Made by a program: the position numbers and the translations under genes. A stretch of 64,000 nt of DNA from Myxococcales bacterium. GTDB taxonomy: Bacteria > Myxococcota_A > Polyangia > Palsa-1104. Where the stretch lies: the NCBI GenBank assembly GCA_003170275.1, contig PNAM01000010.1:1-64000 (forward strand), in the 5' to 3' direction. Position 1 is the stretch's first letter, and every line of letters starts with the position of its first letter. Under the pieces are notes generated by a model that did no database searches, was not told where the DNA came from, and saw only the letters and a list, made by a program, of their open reading frames with translations. Of this stretch, positions 9,255 to 20,505 are shown piece after piece.

Positions 9255-11906
9255 TTAGATGGCCTGGGCCAGCACCTCGCGCGGCTTGGAGCCGTTCGCG
9301 GGGCCGACGATCCCTTCCTTCTCCATGCGCTCGACGAGCCGAGACGCGCGGTTGAACCCGATCTGCAGCCGCCGCTGGATGAACGACACCGAGGCGTTGT
9401 TGCTCTCGGTGACCAGCCGCACCGCCTTGTCGTACTCCGGATCCGAGCCGAGGTCGTCGGGCAGCCCGTCGGCGCCTTCGCCCTCTTCCTCGCGCGGCTT
9501 CAGGATGTCCATGTCGTAGACCGGCTGCCCCTGCTTCTTGAGGAACTCGACCAGCAGCTTGATCTCCACGTCGGTCACCAGCGCGCCGTGCACGCGCTGC
9601 AGCGCCTTGCCCTTGTCGGTGAGCAGCATGTCGCCCATACCCAGCAGGTTCTCCGCGCCCATCTGATCGAGGATGGTGCGCGAGTCGATCTTCTGCGCCA
9701 CCTGGAAGGCGATCCTCGACGGGAAGTTGGCCTTGATGAGCCCGGTCACCACGTTCACGCTGGGCCGCTGCGTCGCCAGGATCAGGTGGATGCCCACCGC
9801 GCGCGCCTTCTGCGCGATGCGCGCCACCGACATCTCGACCTCCTTGGACGCCACCGCCATGAGGTCCGCGTACTCGTCGATGATGATCACGATGTACGGC
9901 AGCTTCTTGGGCGGCGTCTCGGCCGCGCGCGCCTCGGCTTCCTTCTGCCGCGCCGCGTTCACCGCCGAGATGTCGTTGAGCACCTCGTTGGTGACCGTGC
10001 CGCCCGCCGCGTGCACGGCCTGCTCCGAGGCCGAGCACTCGACCTCCTGCTTGCATCCGTCGTCGCCGGTGACGTAGATCCTGATCTTCTTCGACTCCTG
10101 CTTCGGCACGCCGCCGGCGAGCTTCTTCTCGACGTGCTTGTTGTACGCGATGATGTCGCGCAGCCCGGTCTTGGCCACCATCTCGTAGCGGCGCTCCATC
10201 TCGTCGACCGCCCACTTGAGCGCCAGGTTCGCCTTCTTCGGATCGGTCACCACCGGCAACAGCAAGTGCGGAATGCCCTCGTAGATCGAGAGCTCGACCA
10301 TCTTCGGATCGATCATGATCATGCGAACCTCTTCCGGATTCGCGTTGAACAGGATCGAGCAGATCATCGTGTTGAGGCCCACCGACTTGCCCGCGCCGGT
10401 CGCGCCCGCGACCAGCAGGTGCGGCATCTTGGCCAGATCCACCGCCACCGGATTGCCGGCGATGTCCTTGCCCAGGCCCATGGTCAGCTTGGACGCCGCC
10501 TTCTGCACGCCCTCGTCGGCGAGGATCTCCTTCAAGTACACGGTCGCGCGCTTCTTGTTGGGCACCTCGATGCCCACCGACGACTTGCCCGGAATCGGCG
10601 CGACGATGCGCACCTTGAGCGCGGCCATGGCCATCGCCAGGTCGTTCGACAGCGCGCTGATGCGCGACAGCTTGGTGCCCGGCGCCGGCACGAACTCGTA
10701 CATGGTGACCACCGGGCCCGGATGGATCTCCTTGACCTCGCCCTTGATGCCGTAGTCCGACAGCGTGGTCTGCAGCTTGTTGGCGAGCGCGTACATCTCG
10801 TCGGTGTTCTGGCTCACCACCGTCTCGGGCGACTCCTGATAATCGAGCAGCGCGAGATCCGGCAGGTGATACCCGCCGGCGGCCGGGATGTAGTCCTGCT
10901 TGGGCGCGGCCGGCTCCTTGGCGGGCGCCTGCGCGGCCATGATCTTGGGCTTCACCGGCGCGACGATCTTGGGCGCGTCGAGCGGCGGCGCGAGCTGCGG
11001 GGCGGCCGACAGCTCGGTCTTTTCGTTCTCGATCACCTGCAGCGGCGCGCCGTCCTGCTTGGACGCCTTCAGCACAGCCGGCTCGACCTCGCTCAGCTTG
11101 ACCACCTGCGCTTCGTCGTCGCGCTTCTTGCCGCGCTTCTTGTCGAGCTTGTCCTCGACCTTCTTCTCGAGGACCAACAGCTCTTCTTCGTCGTCGACCT
11201 CGACCAGCTTCTCGTGGAGGGTGTCGTCGGCCTGCTTGCCCCGCAGGCGCGGCAACAGGCGGCGCATCAGCTTCTTGGGCGCCTCGTCCTCTTCGGCCTC
11301 GGGGGCCTCGGGCTCCTCGTCACGCTCCCGCTCGACCTCGCCGCGCTCGGGGAAGATCACCGCGATCCCGCGCATTGCGCCGGCGCCGATCACGCGGCCC
11401 GCGCGCGCCGCGAACGCGCCGAGCTGGCGCATCGAGATCGACGTGGTCAGCACCAGCGAGACCGACAGGCCCATCGCGCCGAACAGCGCCGCGCCCCAAC
11501 GGCCGACCATCGAGACCATCAGCTCCGCGCCGTACTCGCCGATCAAGCCGCCCGGTCCGAAGCCGCGCAGCCGGTGCGCGCCGAACGCCAGGTGCAGCAA
11601 GATCGCCGCCGACAACGTGCCTCCCACCGACGCGGCGAACGCGATCGACTTGAGGTGCAGCGGCCGGCCTTGCAGGCAGCGCACCGCGCCGACGCCGAGC
11701 CCGAACGCCAACAGGTAGGCGCCGATGCCGCACAGCGCATAGGCCCCGAGCCCGACGGTGGCGCCGCACGGTCCCATCAAGGTGCCCGAGCCCGCCTGCA
11801 GCGACATCACGCTCAGCCCGATGAACATCGCCAGGCCGAGAAGAATGATCCCCGCCACCTCCCGCCCGCGTCCAGTCCCGTTCTGTGCAGCCGTGCCGCG
11901 CGCCAT
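9255..11906 (-). CDS. ftsK: DNA translocase FtsK/SpoIIIE
   Basis: Septal DNA pump that clears chromosome ends during division and activates XerCD at dif. 883 residues: four N-terminal membrane helices (about 20-180), a charged linker rich in E/K and A/P (180-400), then the RecA-like motor with Walker A ATGAGKS near 505 and Walker B IIIDEYADL near 674. The ATPase ends with IGFAxP-equivalent segments and the gamma winged helix at about 815-870 (ASVSFIQRRLQIGFNRA). Between the two Walker motifs there is an extra segment of roughly 60 residues (containing GDDGCKQEVEC), longer than in E. coli FtsK. Followed in the same direction by a 57-residue gamma-domain gene. Promoter visible at 11937-11965. 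Confidence 0.95.
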   Translation of the reverse strand: MARGTAAQNGTGRGREVAGIILLGLAMFIGLSVMSLQAGSGTLMGPCGATVGLGAYALCGIGAYLLAFGLGVGAVRCLQGRPLHLKSIAFAASVGGTLSAAILLHLAFGAHRLRGFGPGGLIGEYGAELMVSMVGRWGAALFGAMGLSVSLVLTTSISMRQLGAFAARAGRVIGAGAMRGIAVIFPERGEVERERDEEPEAPEAEEDEAPKKLMRRLLPRLRGKQADDTLHEKLVEVDDEEELLVLEKKVEDKLDKKRGKKRDDEAQVVKLSEVEPAVLKASKQDGAPLQVIENEKTELSAAPQLAPPLDAPKIVAPVKPKIMAAQAPAKEPAAPKQDYIPAAGGYHLPDLALLDYQESPETVVSQNTDEMYALANKLQTTLSDYGIKGEVKEIHPGPVVTMYEFVPAPGTKLSRISALSNDLAMAMAALKVRIVAPIPGKSSVGIEVPNKKRATVYLKEILADEGVQKAASKLTMGLGKDIAGNPVAVDLAKMPHLLVAGATGAGKSVGLNTMICSILFNANPEEVRMIMIDPKMVELSIYEGIPHLLLPVVTDPKKANLALKWAVDEMERRYEMVAKTGLRDIIAYNKHVEKKLAGGVPKQESKKIRIYVTGDDGCKQEVECSASEQAVHAAGGTVTNEVLNDISAVNAARQKEAEARAAETPPKKLPYIVIIIDEYADLMAVASKEVEMSVARIAQKARAVGIHLILATQRPSVNVVTGLIKANFPSRIAFQVAQKIDSRTILDQMGAENLLGMGDMLLTDKGKALQRVHGALVTDVEIKLLVEFLKKQGQPVYDMDILKPREEEGEGADGLPDDLGSDPEYDKAVRLVTESNNASVSFIQRRLQIGFNRASRLVERMEKEGIVGPANGSKPREVLAQAI

Positions 11907-11918
11907 GGGTCCTCGCAG

Positions 11919-11932
11919 TCCTACATGTAGGA
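11919..11932. promoter_or_regulatory. 14-bp perfect palindrome in ftsK leader
   Basis: TCCTACATGTAGGA is a perfect 14-bp palindrome located where transcription from the ftsK promoter would begin, 13 bases before the ATG. A dimeric repressor operator is possible; no regulator is identified. Confidence 0.35.
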
Positions 11933-11936
11933 TATA

Positions 11937-11965
11937 ACCTTACGAACACCTACGTCGCCTGTCAA
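11937..11965 (-). promoter_or_regulatory. Predicted sigma-70-type promoter of ftsK
   Basis: On the minus strand TTGACA (11965-11960) and TAAGGT (11942-11937) are separated by 17 bases. The start of ftsK lies about 30 bases downstream. The -35 is a perfect consensus; the -10 keeps the T, A and final T. Confidence 0.5.
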
Positions 11966-12004
11966 AAAATTCTCTGATATCTGTGAAACGGTGAGGGCTA
12001 CCCC

Positions 12005-12865
12005 TTGAGGTCTAAGGCATTTTTGGCGGGGGTAGCCATGCTGGGCGCGTGCGGCGTCTCGCAAGAGCTCTACGACTCGCGCACCACCGAGCTCGATCGC
12101 TGCAAGACCGAGCTGGCGCACACGCAAGGAGATCTGACCGGCGCGCGTGCCGAGGCCGAGCGTCAGTCGGGCGCCCGCGAGCACGCCGCTGCCGTCGAGC
12201 TGAACTACTTCAAGCTCAAGCAGGATCTCAACGCCACCGAGAAGCAGCTCGAGGAGCTGCACCGCGCGCGCGATCGCGCCGAGCAGCGCTCCGAGGTGTA
12301 CCGGAATCTGCTCACGCGGCTCAAGAGCATGATCGAGGCGAACACCATCGCCGTCGAGATCCGCAAGGGCAAGATGCTGGTCAAGCTGGGCGATCAGATC
12401 TTGTTCGATCCCGGCAAGACCGAGCTCAAGGCCGACGGCCAGGCGGCGCTCAAGGCGATCGCGGCCGCGCTCAAGGAGATTCCAGATCGCGATTTTCTCG
12501 TCGCTGGCCACACCGACAACGTGCCGATCAAGAACTCTCCCTATCGGTCGAACTGGGATCTGTCGGCGGCGCGCGCGGTCACGGTCGTGCGCTTTTTGCA
12601 GGCCGAAGGCGTGGACCCGACGCACCTGGCGGCGGCGGGCTATTCCGAGTTCGATCGGCTGGTGGAGAACGAGTCCGCGGCCGAGCGCGCCAAGAACCGC
12701 CGCATCGAGATCGTGGTGATGCCGCAGCTCGACGAGCTGCCGTCGGTGACCCTGCCCGTCGAGGCGTCCCCTGGAGACGGCGGGGTCAGCGCGCCCGACG
12801 CGGCTCCGGCACCGTCAGCGCCAGCAACAGCGCCGCCACTGCCGCCAGCCCCGCCGCGATCGTGA
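12005..12865 (+). CDS. OmpA/MotB-domain peptidoglycan-binding lipoprotein
   Basis: 286 residues from a TTG start; this start gives a lipoprotein signal peptide (MLGAC lipobox), whereas the next ATG leaves almost no signal. Residues 25-110 are a heptad-like coiled coil rich in E/R/K/L. The OmpA-like domain follows at about 115-245: ILFDPGKTELKADG, then GHTDNVPI, then NWDLSAARA and NRRIEIVV, containing the Asp and Arg that grip diaminopimelate. A Pro/Ala-rich tail ends the protein. It tethers the outer membrane (or a MotB-like complex) to the wall. The last 80 bases overlap the 3' end of the opposing MFS gene. Confidence 0.85.
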   Translation: MRSKAFLAGVAMLGACGVSQELYDSRTTELDRCKTELAHTQGDLTGARAEAERQSGAREHAAAVELNYFKLKQDLNATEKQLEELHRARDRAEQRSEVYRNLLTRLKSMIEANTIAVEIRKGKMLVKLGDQILFDPGKTELKADGQAALKAIAAALKEIPDRDFLVAGHTDNVPIKNSPYRSNWDLSAARAVTVVRFLQAEGVDPTHLAAAGYSEFDRLVENESAAERAKNRRIEIVVMPQLDELPSVTLPVEASPGDGGVSAPDAAPAPSAPATAPPLPPAPPRS

Positions 12866-13971
12866 AAGGCAACTGCGCGCCGTAGCGCTGCGCGAGCAGC
12901 CCGAAGCCGAACGAGGCCGGCAGCGCCGCGGTGCCGACCACCGCGTAGTACGCGCCGAACGCGCGGCCGCGATGACCGGGAGGCGCCAGCTCGGCGACCA
13001 GCGCGCGCTCCGATCCCTCGACCAGCGAGTAGTACAAGCCGTAGAACGCCATCAGCGCCCAGGCCTGCCAGGCGGCGCGCGCCAGGCCGAAGCCGAGATA
13101 GCTGACCGCATAGAGGATCCAGCCGCCGACGATCACCCGACGGCGGCCGAGCCGATCCGACAGCCCGCCACCGGCGGTCGAGAGCAGCGCCTTGACCGCG
13201 TTGTGCAGCATCCACAGCGCCGGGATGTAGCGCCCGGGCACGCCGAGCTGTTCGGCGCGCAGCAGCAAGAACGCGTCGCTCGCGTTGCCGAGCGAAAAGC
13301 ACGCCAGCGCGATCAGGTACGGCGTGATCCGCAGGCGCTCGTTCAGGTTGGCGTTGCCCTTTCCCTGCGCCGAAGGCGTGGAGCCATCCTGAGCAGGATG
13401 CGCGTTCGTGGGCTCTTCCTTCACGCCTGCGGTCAGCGAGAGCATCGCCAGCGCGCCGGGAATCACCGCGATGAAGAAGATCGTCCGCAGCGACAGGTGT
13501 CCCCACACGAGCAGCACCGTCGCGATCCCCGGGCCCAGCACCGCGCCCGCGTTGTCCATCGCGCGATGAAAGCCGTACGCGCGACCGCGCACGTCGGGCG
13601 GCGTGACGTCGGCCATCAACGCATCGCGCGGGCTCGAGCGCACGCCCTTGCCCACCCGATCCGCCAGCCGCACCACCAGGATCATCCACGGCGCGGTGGC
13701 GAAGCCCGCCAGCGGCCGTACCACCGACGAGATGCCGTAGCCGAGCACGGTGAGCGGCTTCTTGCGGCGCGCGCGATCGGCGAGCCGCCCGGAGATCAGC
13801 TTGAGCAACGCCGCGGTCGCCTCGGCCGCGCCTTCGATCGCGCCCAGCATCTGCGGACCCGCGCCGAGGACGGTGGTGAGGAACAGCGGCAGGAGCGGAT
13901 AGATCATGTCGCTCGAGGCGTCGGTCGCCAGCGACACCAGCCCGAGCCACACGACCGTCCGAGGGAGCGGG

Positions 13972-13985
<14 letters not shown>
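12786..13985 (-). CDS. MFS transporter
   Basis: 399 residues from the ATG at 13983-13985 (MTKRSPLPRTVVW), which overlaps the uvrC stop by 14 bases. About twelve predicted membrane helices. MFS signature regions are present: loop 2-3 GRLADRARRKKPL and the matching second-half loop GGGLSDRLGRRRV. The proton/sugar motif DRVGKGVRSSPRDALMAD resembles the YfkF/BH-type 'phosphate starvation' or drug-efflux group; substrate unknown. A soluble, charged loop (about residues 200-230) lies between the halves. Converges with the OmpA lipoprotein, with which it shares 80 bases of antiparallel coding sequence. Confidence 0.85.
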
Positions 13986-15978
<1,993 letters not shown>

Positions 15979-15993
15979 TTCGATGGACGAATG

Positions 15994-16734
15994 TTAGCGC
16001 GAAACCAGCAGCGCGATCGCCATTTGCCACCCGTCCATCGCCAGCGCGCTCTTCTTCGACTGGGCAAAATCGATCTCCCACAGCTTGCCCGAGGTGGTGA
16101 CCGCGTAGAGCCGCGTCGCGGTGGCCGCCAGGCCGAGCGTGTTGAACCAGCCGCCCATGCCGAGATCGCGCACCAGGCCGGTGGCGCGATCGAGCTGATA
16201 CAGCGGGCCTTCGTGCGTCGCGACGAACACGTGGCCCGCCGCGGCCGCGATCGCGATCGGATACCCGCCCACGTTCCACGACGCCGGCGGCGTCGCGCCA
16301 ACGACCTCGATGGTCTTGTCGTGCGACGCGATCAGCACCTCGCCGTCCGCCGCGAGAAACCCGACGAACGGCCACTTCGCCAGCAACGTCCGCTTGCCCG
16401 TCTTCGCATCGATCTGCACCACCTCGCCGCCCTTGGTCGTCGCGCACAGCCGCGTGCCCACCACGACCAGCTCCTTCAGATCGTCGTTCTTTCCCGGCAC
16501 CGCCCGCAGCTTCGCCGGGTCTCCGACGCTCAAGCCCTTGCCGTGCACGACCGCCAGGCTGCCGTCGGCAAACCGCGCCATCGAGTACGGCTTCTCGACG
16601 TGCAGGTCGGTGCCCTTCTGCGGCCCGTCTTCGAGCGTGTGGAACCGGCCGTCGCGGGTCAGCATGAACAGCTGGTCGGCCTGCGCCAGCGACGGGAGCG
16701 CGAGCACACACAGAACGAAGGCGATTCGCTTCAT
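15994..16734 (-). CDS. Exported beta-propeller-like protein
   Basis: Starts at the ATG at 16732-16734, which opens a signal peptide cut after SLAQA; 246 residues. The rest is a run of short repeating strand patterns (FMLTRDGRFHTLEDG, LFVATHEGPLYQLDRATG, LYAVTTSGKLWEIDF), each ending with a TG or SGK(L/T)xEID-type turn as in PQQ/WD-like propeller blades; about five blades are visible. No PQQ-enzyme catalytic residues are visible. Likely a periplasmic binding or scaffold protein. It lies 15 bp before uvrC in the same direction. Confidence 0.65.
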   Translation of the reverse strand: MKRIAFVLCVLALPSLAQADQLFMLTRDGRFHTLEDGPQKGTDLHVEKPYSMARFADGSLAVVHGKGLSVGDPAKLRAVPGKNDDLKELVVVGTRLCATTKGGEVVQIDAKTGKRTLLAKWPFVGFLAADGEVLIASHDKTIEVVGATPPASWNVGGYPIAIAAAAGHVFVATHEGPLYQLDRATGLVRDLGMGGWFNTLGLAATATRLYAVTTSGKLWEIDFAQSKKSALAMDGWQMAIALLVSR

Positions 16735-16752
16735 GCTAGAACCATAGAGCAG

Positions 16753-17646
16753 ATGGCGACCGCGCGCGAACCGGAAGCACGGGCCACCACCGGCGTGCTT
16801 CCGATGGTCGTCGCCGCGGGGCTGTTCGCGGTGATGGCGCTGATCGCCAAGCGCGCCGCGCATCGCCTGCCCGGGCCGGAGGTGGCGTGCATCCGCTTCG
16901 TCGTCGGCCTGTTCGCGTGCGCGGTGGCGTCGACGCGCATCCGGTTTCGCGCGCACAACTGGACCGGGCTCATGCTGCGCGGCGCGTTCGGCGGCGCGGC
17001 GGTGCTCTGCTACTTTTTGGCCATCGAGCACCTGCCGGTCGGCATGGCGACCCTGCTCAACTACACCGCGCCGGTGTTCACGGCGTTGTGGGCCGCGCTG
17101 TTCCTGGCCGAGCCGGTCGGCCGCGCGGCGCTCGGCGCGCTCGGCATCACCACCGTCGGCGTGGGGCTGGTGATCTACGGCGCCGCGCCGCCCGGCACGC
17201 TGGGCTTCGGCACCTGGCAGCTGGTCGGCATCGGCTCGGCGATCTTGTCGGGCGCCGCGGTGGCCACCATCCGCGAGGTGCGCAAGACCGACGGCTCGTG
17301 GGAGATCTTCGGCGCATTCTGCCTGGTCGGCGCGCTGATCACCGGCGTTCCCACCGCGCGCAACTGGGTCGCGCCCGACACGCGCGAATGGGGCCTGGCG
17401 ATCGCGGTCGGCACGCTCTCGGTCGTCGCGCAGCTGCTCATGACCTATTCGCTGCGCTACATGCGCGCGGCGGTGGCCGGGATCGTCATGCAGCTCACCC
17501 CGGTCGCGTCGCTGCTGTTCGGTTATCTGTTGTTCGACGAGCGCACCGCCGGCGTCGCGCTGGGCGGCGCCGCGATCACGCTGACCGGCGTGTGTTGGGG
17601 CGCGTGGATCGCCGCCAAGCCGCAAGTCCCCGTCGAGGAGCCGTAG
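16753..17646 (+). CDS. EamA/DMT-family permease
   Basis: 297 residues from an ATG preceded by GAGCAG. Ten predicted membrane helices in two EamA repeats; the first repeat contains ACIRFVVGLFACAVAS and ends with TPVGVGLVIYG-like sequence, the second ends with GVCWGAWIAA. The pattern YFLAIEHLPVGMATLLNYTAPVFTAL is the classic RhaT/YdcZ-like EamA core. Probably exports small metabolites; substrate unknown. Divergent from the propeller gene with only 18 bp between starts, and convergent with rseP. Confidence 0.85.
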   Translation: MATAREPEARATTGVLPMVVAAGLFAVMALIAKRAAHRLPGPEVACIRFVVGLFACAVASTRIRFRAHNWTGLMLRGAFGGAAVLCYFLAIEHLPVGMATLLNYTAPVFTALWAALFLAEPVGRAALGALGITTVGVGLVIYGAAPPGTLGFGTWQLVGIGSAILSGAAVATIREVRKTDGSWEIFGAFCLVGALITGVPTARNWVAPDTREWGLAIAVGTLSVVAQLLMTYSLRYMRAAVAGIVMQLTPVASLLFGYLLFDERTAGVALGGAAITLTGVCWGAWIAAKPQVPVEEP

Positions 17647-17653
17647 CCGTGCC

Positions 17654-18721
17654 TCAGTGGTGGAAGAGCTTGCCGAGGCCCAGATCGTTGCCGATGGTCA
17701 CGTAGACGAGGAACCCGAGCAGCACGAACATGCCGACCATGTGAACGGTCTGCTCGACGCGCTGGTTGACGCGCCGCCGCGAGATCGCCTCGAGCGCCAG
17801 GAACACGATGCGCCCGCCGTCGAGCGCCGGCAGCGGCAAGAGGTTGAACAGGCCGAGGTACACGCTGATGATGGCGATGATCGCGAGCGTGTTCTTGAAG
17901 CCCAGCGCGATCTGCCGCTTCATCACCTTGACGATGCCGATCGGCCCCGAGAACTCGGCCTTCTGCCGGCCCGCGAAGATCTCGCCGAAGCCGTGCAAGA
18001 TCACCCGGCTGTAGTCGTACGGGAAGCGCAGCCCCTCGACGATCGACTTGCCGAGCGGCGCCGGCGCGAACTCCTCCTTGGCCATGATCTCGATGCCGAT
18101 GCGGTAGGCGCTGCCGTCCTTCTCGGGCTTGACCGTGAGCGACTTGGCCACCCCGCCACGCGTGATCTCGATGGTCACCGGCTTGCCCTGCGACCCGTCG
18201 ATGAGCGGCGCGACCTGGCCGATCTCGTCGAGCTTGTGGCCGTCGATGCTGACCAGCTCGTCGCCCGGCTCGAGCCCGGCCGCGGCCGCCGGCTTGCCGT
18301 CGCGCAGCGCGCCGACCAGCGGCACCTTGCCCGGCACCGGCACGCCGAAGGCGATGTACACGGCGGTCATGAGCAGCGCGGCGAACACGTAGTTGGTCCC
18401 CGGCCCCGCGAAGATGGTCAACAGGCGCTGCCACACGGGACGGTTCGGATAGGCGCGCGGATCGTCCGTGGCCAGGCCCTCTTCACCCGGGTTGAGGCCG
18501 GCGATCTGGACGAACCCGCCGAGTGGAATCGCAGCGATCTGGTAGATCGTCTCGCCGCGCTTGAAGCTGATGATCTTGGGTCCGAAGCCGATCGAGAAGC
18601 GATCCACCCGCATGCCGGAGAGCCGCGCGACGATGAAGTGACCGCCTTCGTGAACGATGATCAAGATGCCCAGGGCGAGGACTGCCAACAGAATCGCCAA
18701 GGGCGAAGCGAGAAGACCCAT
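17654..18721 (-). CDS. rseP: Site-2 intramembrane protease RseP family
   Basis: Zinc protease that cleaves anti-sigma factors and signal-peptide remnants inside the membrane. 355 residues from the ATG at 18719-18721; the longer open frame upstream is antisense to the glycosyltransferase region. HEGGH (H24-E25-H28) provides the zinc ligands and the catalytic Glu, and NLLPLPALDGG near residue 300 gives the third ligand Asp. A single PDZ domain lies at about 120-200 (GLEPGDELVSIDG). Four membrane spans. E. coli RseP has two PDZ domains; one PDZ is usual outside gammaproteobacteria. Confidence 0.93.
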   Translation of the reverse strand: MGLLASPLAILLAVLALGILIIVHEGGHFIVARLSGMRVDRFSIGFGPKIISFKRGETIYQIAAIPLGGFVQIAGLNPGEEGLATDDPRAYPNRPVWQRLLTIFAGPGTNYVFAALLMTAVYIAFGVPVPGKVPLVGALRDGKPAAAAGLEPGDELVSIDGHKLDEIGQVAPLIDGSQGKPVTIEITRGGVAKSLTVKPEKDGSAYRIGIEIMAKEEFAPAPLGKSIVEGLRFPYDYSRVILHGFGEIFAGRQKAEFSGPIGIVKVMKRQIALGFKNTLAIIAIISVYLGLFNLLPLPALDGGRIVFLALEAISRRRVNQRVEQTVHMVGMFVLLGFLVYVTIGNDLGLGKLFHH

Positions 18722-18801
18722 CCCTAAAAGGTAGCACCGGGCACCCTCGCGTCCAATAGGACTATGCAAAAGGAGCAAAAGAACCGTGTGATGCAGGTCG
18801 C

Positions 18802-19374
18802 TTAGGTGCGAACGGGGGCGGTGGTCGTGAACATCTGGCGCAGCACCGTCCAGGGGCTTCGGCGCTTGCGGTGGGTCACCGTACAGCTCAGGCCGAGGCT
18901 GCGCGCGCGCTTGAGAAAGCGGTGCTCGAGGGTCAGCGGATCGCGCCGCTGCACCAGCGTATCGAACGCTCGCCACGCGCGCGTACGGCGGAACACCAGG
19001 AAGCGGCCGCTGAGCGCCACCACGTCCGCGCCCTCGCGCAAGCGGTCGAGCGCGTAGCCGAGGGCAGACAGCGGCGCGTCGGTGCGCACGTCGTACAAGA
19101 CCACCGTGCGGCCGCGCGCGCTCTCGCACGCCTGACGGAAGCCGTGCTGCGGCTCGGCGTGCATCACCTCGAGCTCGCGGATGCTCGGCTTGAGCAGCAC
19201 CGCGATCGCCACCGTGTTGTCGCCCGAGCCTTCGTCCGGCACCAGGATCTCGAAGCTCAGGCCGAGCGAGCGCAGGTGCCGGGCCACCCGCACCAGAACG
19301 TGACCGATACGATCCTCGTCGTCACAGGCTCGGACGACCACCGTCACGTCGCAATCGGGAAGCGTTCGCTTCAT
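18802..19374 (-). CDS. Short family-2 glycosyltransferase-like protein
   Basis: 190 residues resembling the nucleotide-binding half of GT2 enzymes: DVTVVVRACDDEDRIGHVL, FEILVPDEGSGDNT (the DDGSxDxT region, here with DEGS), then GFRQACESARG and VVLYDVRTDAPL, whose Asp residues occupy the DxD position. It is only two-thirds the usual length and lacks the acceptor half and membrane helices, so it may be a nucleotide-sugar-binding remnant or a minimal enzyme. Lies beside two larger glycosyltransferase genes in the same direction. Confidence 0.6.
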   Translation of the reverse strand: MKRTLPDCDVTVVVRACDDEDRIGHVLVRVARHLRSLGLSFEILVPDEGSGDNTVAIAVLLKPSIRELEVMHAEPQHGFRQACESARGRTVVLYDVRTDAPLSALGYALDRLREGADVVALSGRFLVFRRTRAWRAFDTLVQRRDPLTLEHRFLKRARSLGLSCTVTHRKRRSPWTVLRQMFTTTAPVRT

Positions 19375-19431
19375 TCGACTGTCACACGCAATATATGCAT
19401 CGCGTCATGACGACGCAAGAACTACAACGGG

Positions 19432-20505
19432 TTAAATTCTCGAAAGTTGTAGCCGGCCCGGCGCGCTGGCCGCGGGAGCGTGCAAAAGATCGCCGTACAG
19501 CGTCGGACCGACGATGCGCCAGTCGTGGCGCGCCCCGTCCGCGCGCGCGCCGGCGGCCAGTCGCGCGCGCAACACCGGGTCGTCACGCAGCCGTCGCACG
19601 GCGTCGCCGAGGCCGGCGGGCTCGCACAGGATCGCGTTGTCGCCGTCGCGCACCTGCTCGGCGATGCCGCCTGCGCGCGTCGCGACGATCGGCAGCCCGG
19701 CCGCCATCGCTTCGAAGATCACCGTCGGTGCGCCCTCGGATCGCGAGGGAACGATCAACAGATCGGCGGCCGCCAGCAGGTCGCGCTTGGCGGCGCCACG
19801 CACCTCGCCGAGGAAGCGCACAGAGCGGCCGCGCGCCTGCACCTCCAGCGCGGCGCGCTCGGGTCCCGCACCGGCGATCAGCAGCGTGACCCCGTCGGGC
19901 AGCTGGTCGATCGCGCGGTCGGTGCCTTTCTCGCGCGACAGCCTGCCGAGGTACAGCGCGGTCACGCCGTCGAGGCCGAGGCGGGTGCGCTCCGGTTCGC
20001 GCTCACCGCCCGCGAGCGCGGCGACGTCGATGCCCATGGGAACCACGCGGCCCGGCGCGCCGTCGACACGCAGGGCATCGGCGACGTAGACCAGATCGGC
20101 CCGACGCGACAGCGCGCGCACCAACGCCCGACCGCCGGGCAGGCGCGCGAGCAGCCGCACGTCGGAGCCGTGCGCGATCGCCAGGTGCGGACGACCGCGC
20201 GCCAGCGTCGCACCGACTGCCGCCGACGGCACCAGCCAGTGCGACACGATCGCGTCCCAACGCGCCGCCCGCGCCGCCGCCGTGCGAAGCAGCGTCGAGG
20301 AAAACGCCGCGGCCCCCAGCCACCCGCGACCGCGGAGCGCTGCCGGCGCGCCGCCGCGATAGAACAGCGGGCGCCGCGCATCGGCCGCGATCACCTCGAC
20401 CTCCGCGCCCGTCGCTGCCAACCAGCGCGCAAACCCCGCCACGAACCCACCCGCTGGATCGTCGTCGTCGCGCGGATACGACGTGGTCAGGACGCCGATG
20501 CGCAT
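19432..20505 (-). CDS. Family-1/4 glycosyltransferase (GT-B)
   Basis: 357 residues from the ATG at 20503-20505, which lies 19 bases inside the preceding gene's end. Typical GT4 layout: N-terminal acceptor domain (MRIGVLTTSYPRDDDDPAGGF), IAHGSDVRLLARLPGG in the middle and a donor domain with LYLGRLSREKGTDRAI, FLGEVRGAAKRDLLAAADLLIVPSRSEGAPTVIFEAMA (the EGxxxxxxEA catalytic Glu pair) and GLPIVATRAGGIAEQV. Retaining glycosyl transfer from a nucleotide sugar to a lipid or polysaccharide acceptor; specificity unknown. Probably co-transcribed with the GT2 gene upstream. Confidence 0.87.
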   Translation of the reverse strand: MRIGVLTTSYPRDDDDPAGGFVAGFARWLAATGAEVEVIAADARRPLFYRGGAPAALRGRGWLGAAAFSSTLLRTAAARAARWDAIVSHWLVPSAAVGATLARGRPHLAIAHGSDVRLLARLPGGRALVRALSRRADLVYVADALRVDGAPGRVVPMGIDVAALAGGEREPERTRLGLDGVTALYLGRLSREKGTDRAIDQLPDGVTLLIAGAGPERAALEVQARGRSVRFLGEVRGAAKRDLLAAADLLIVPSRSEGAPTVIFEAMAAGLPIVATRAGGIAEQVRDGDNAILCEPAGLGDAVRRLRDDPVLRARLAAGARADGARHDWRIVGPTLYGDLLHAPAASAPGRLQLSRI

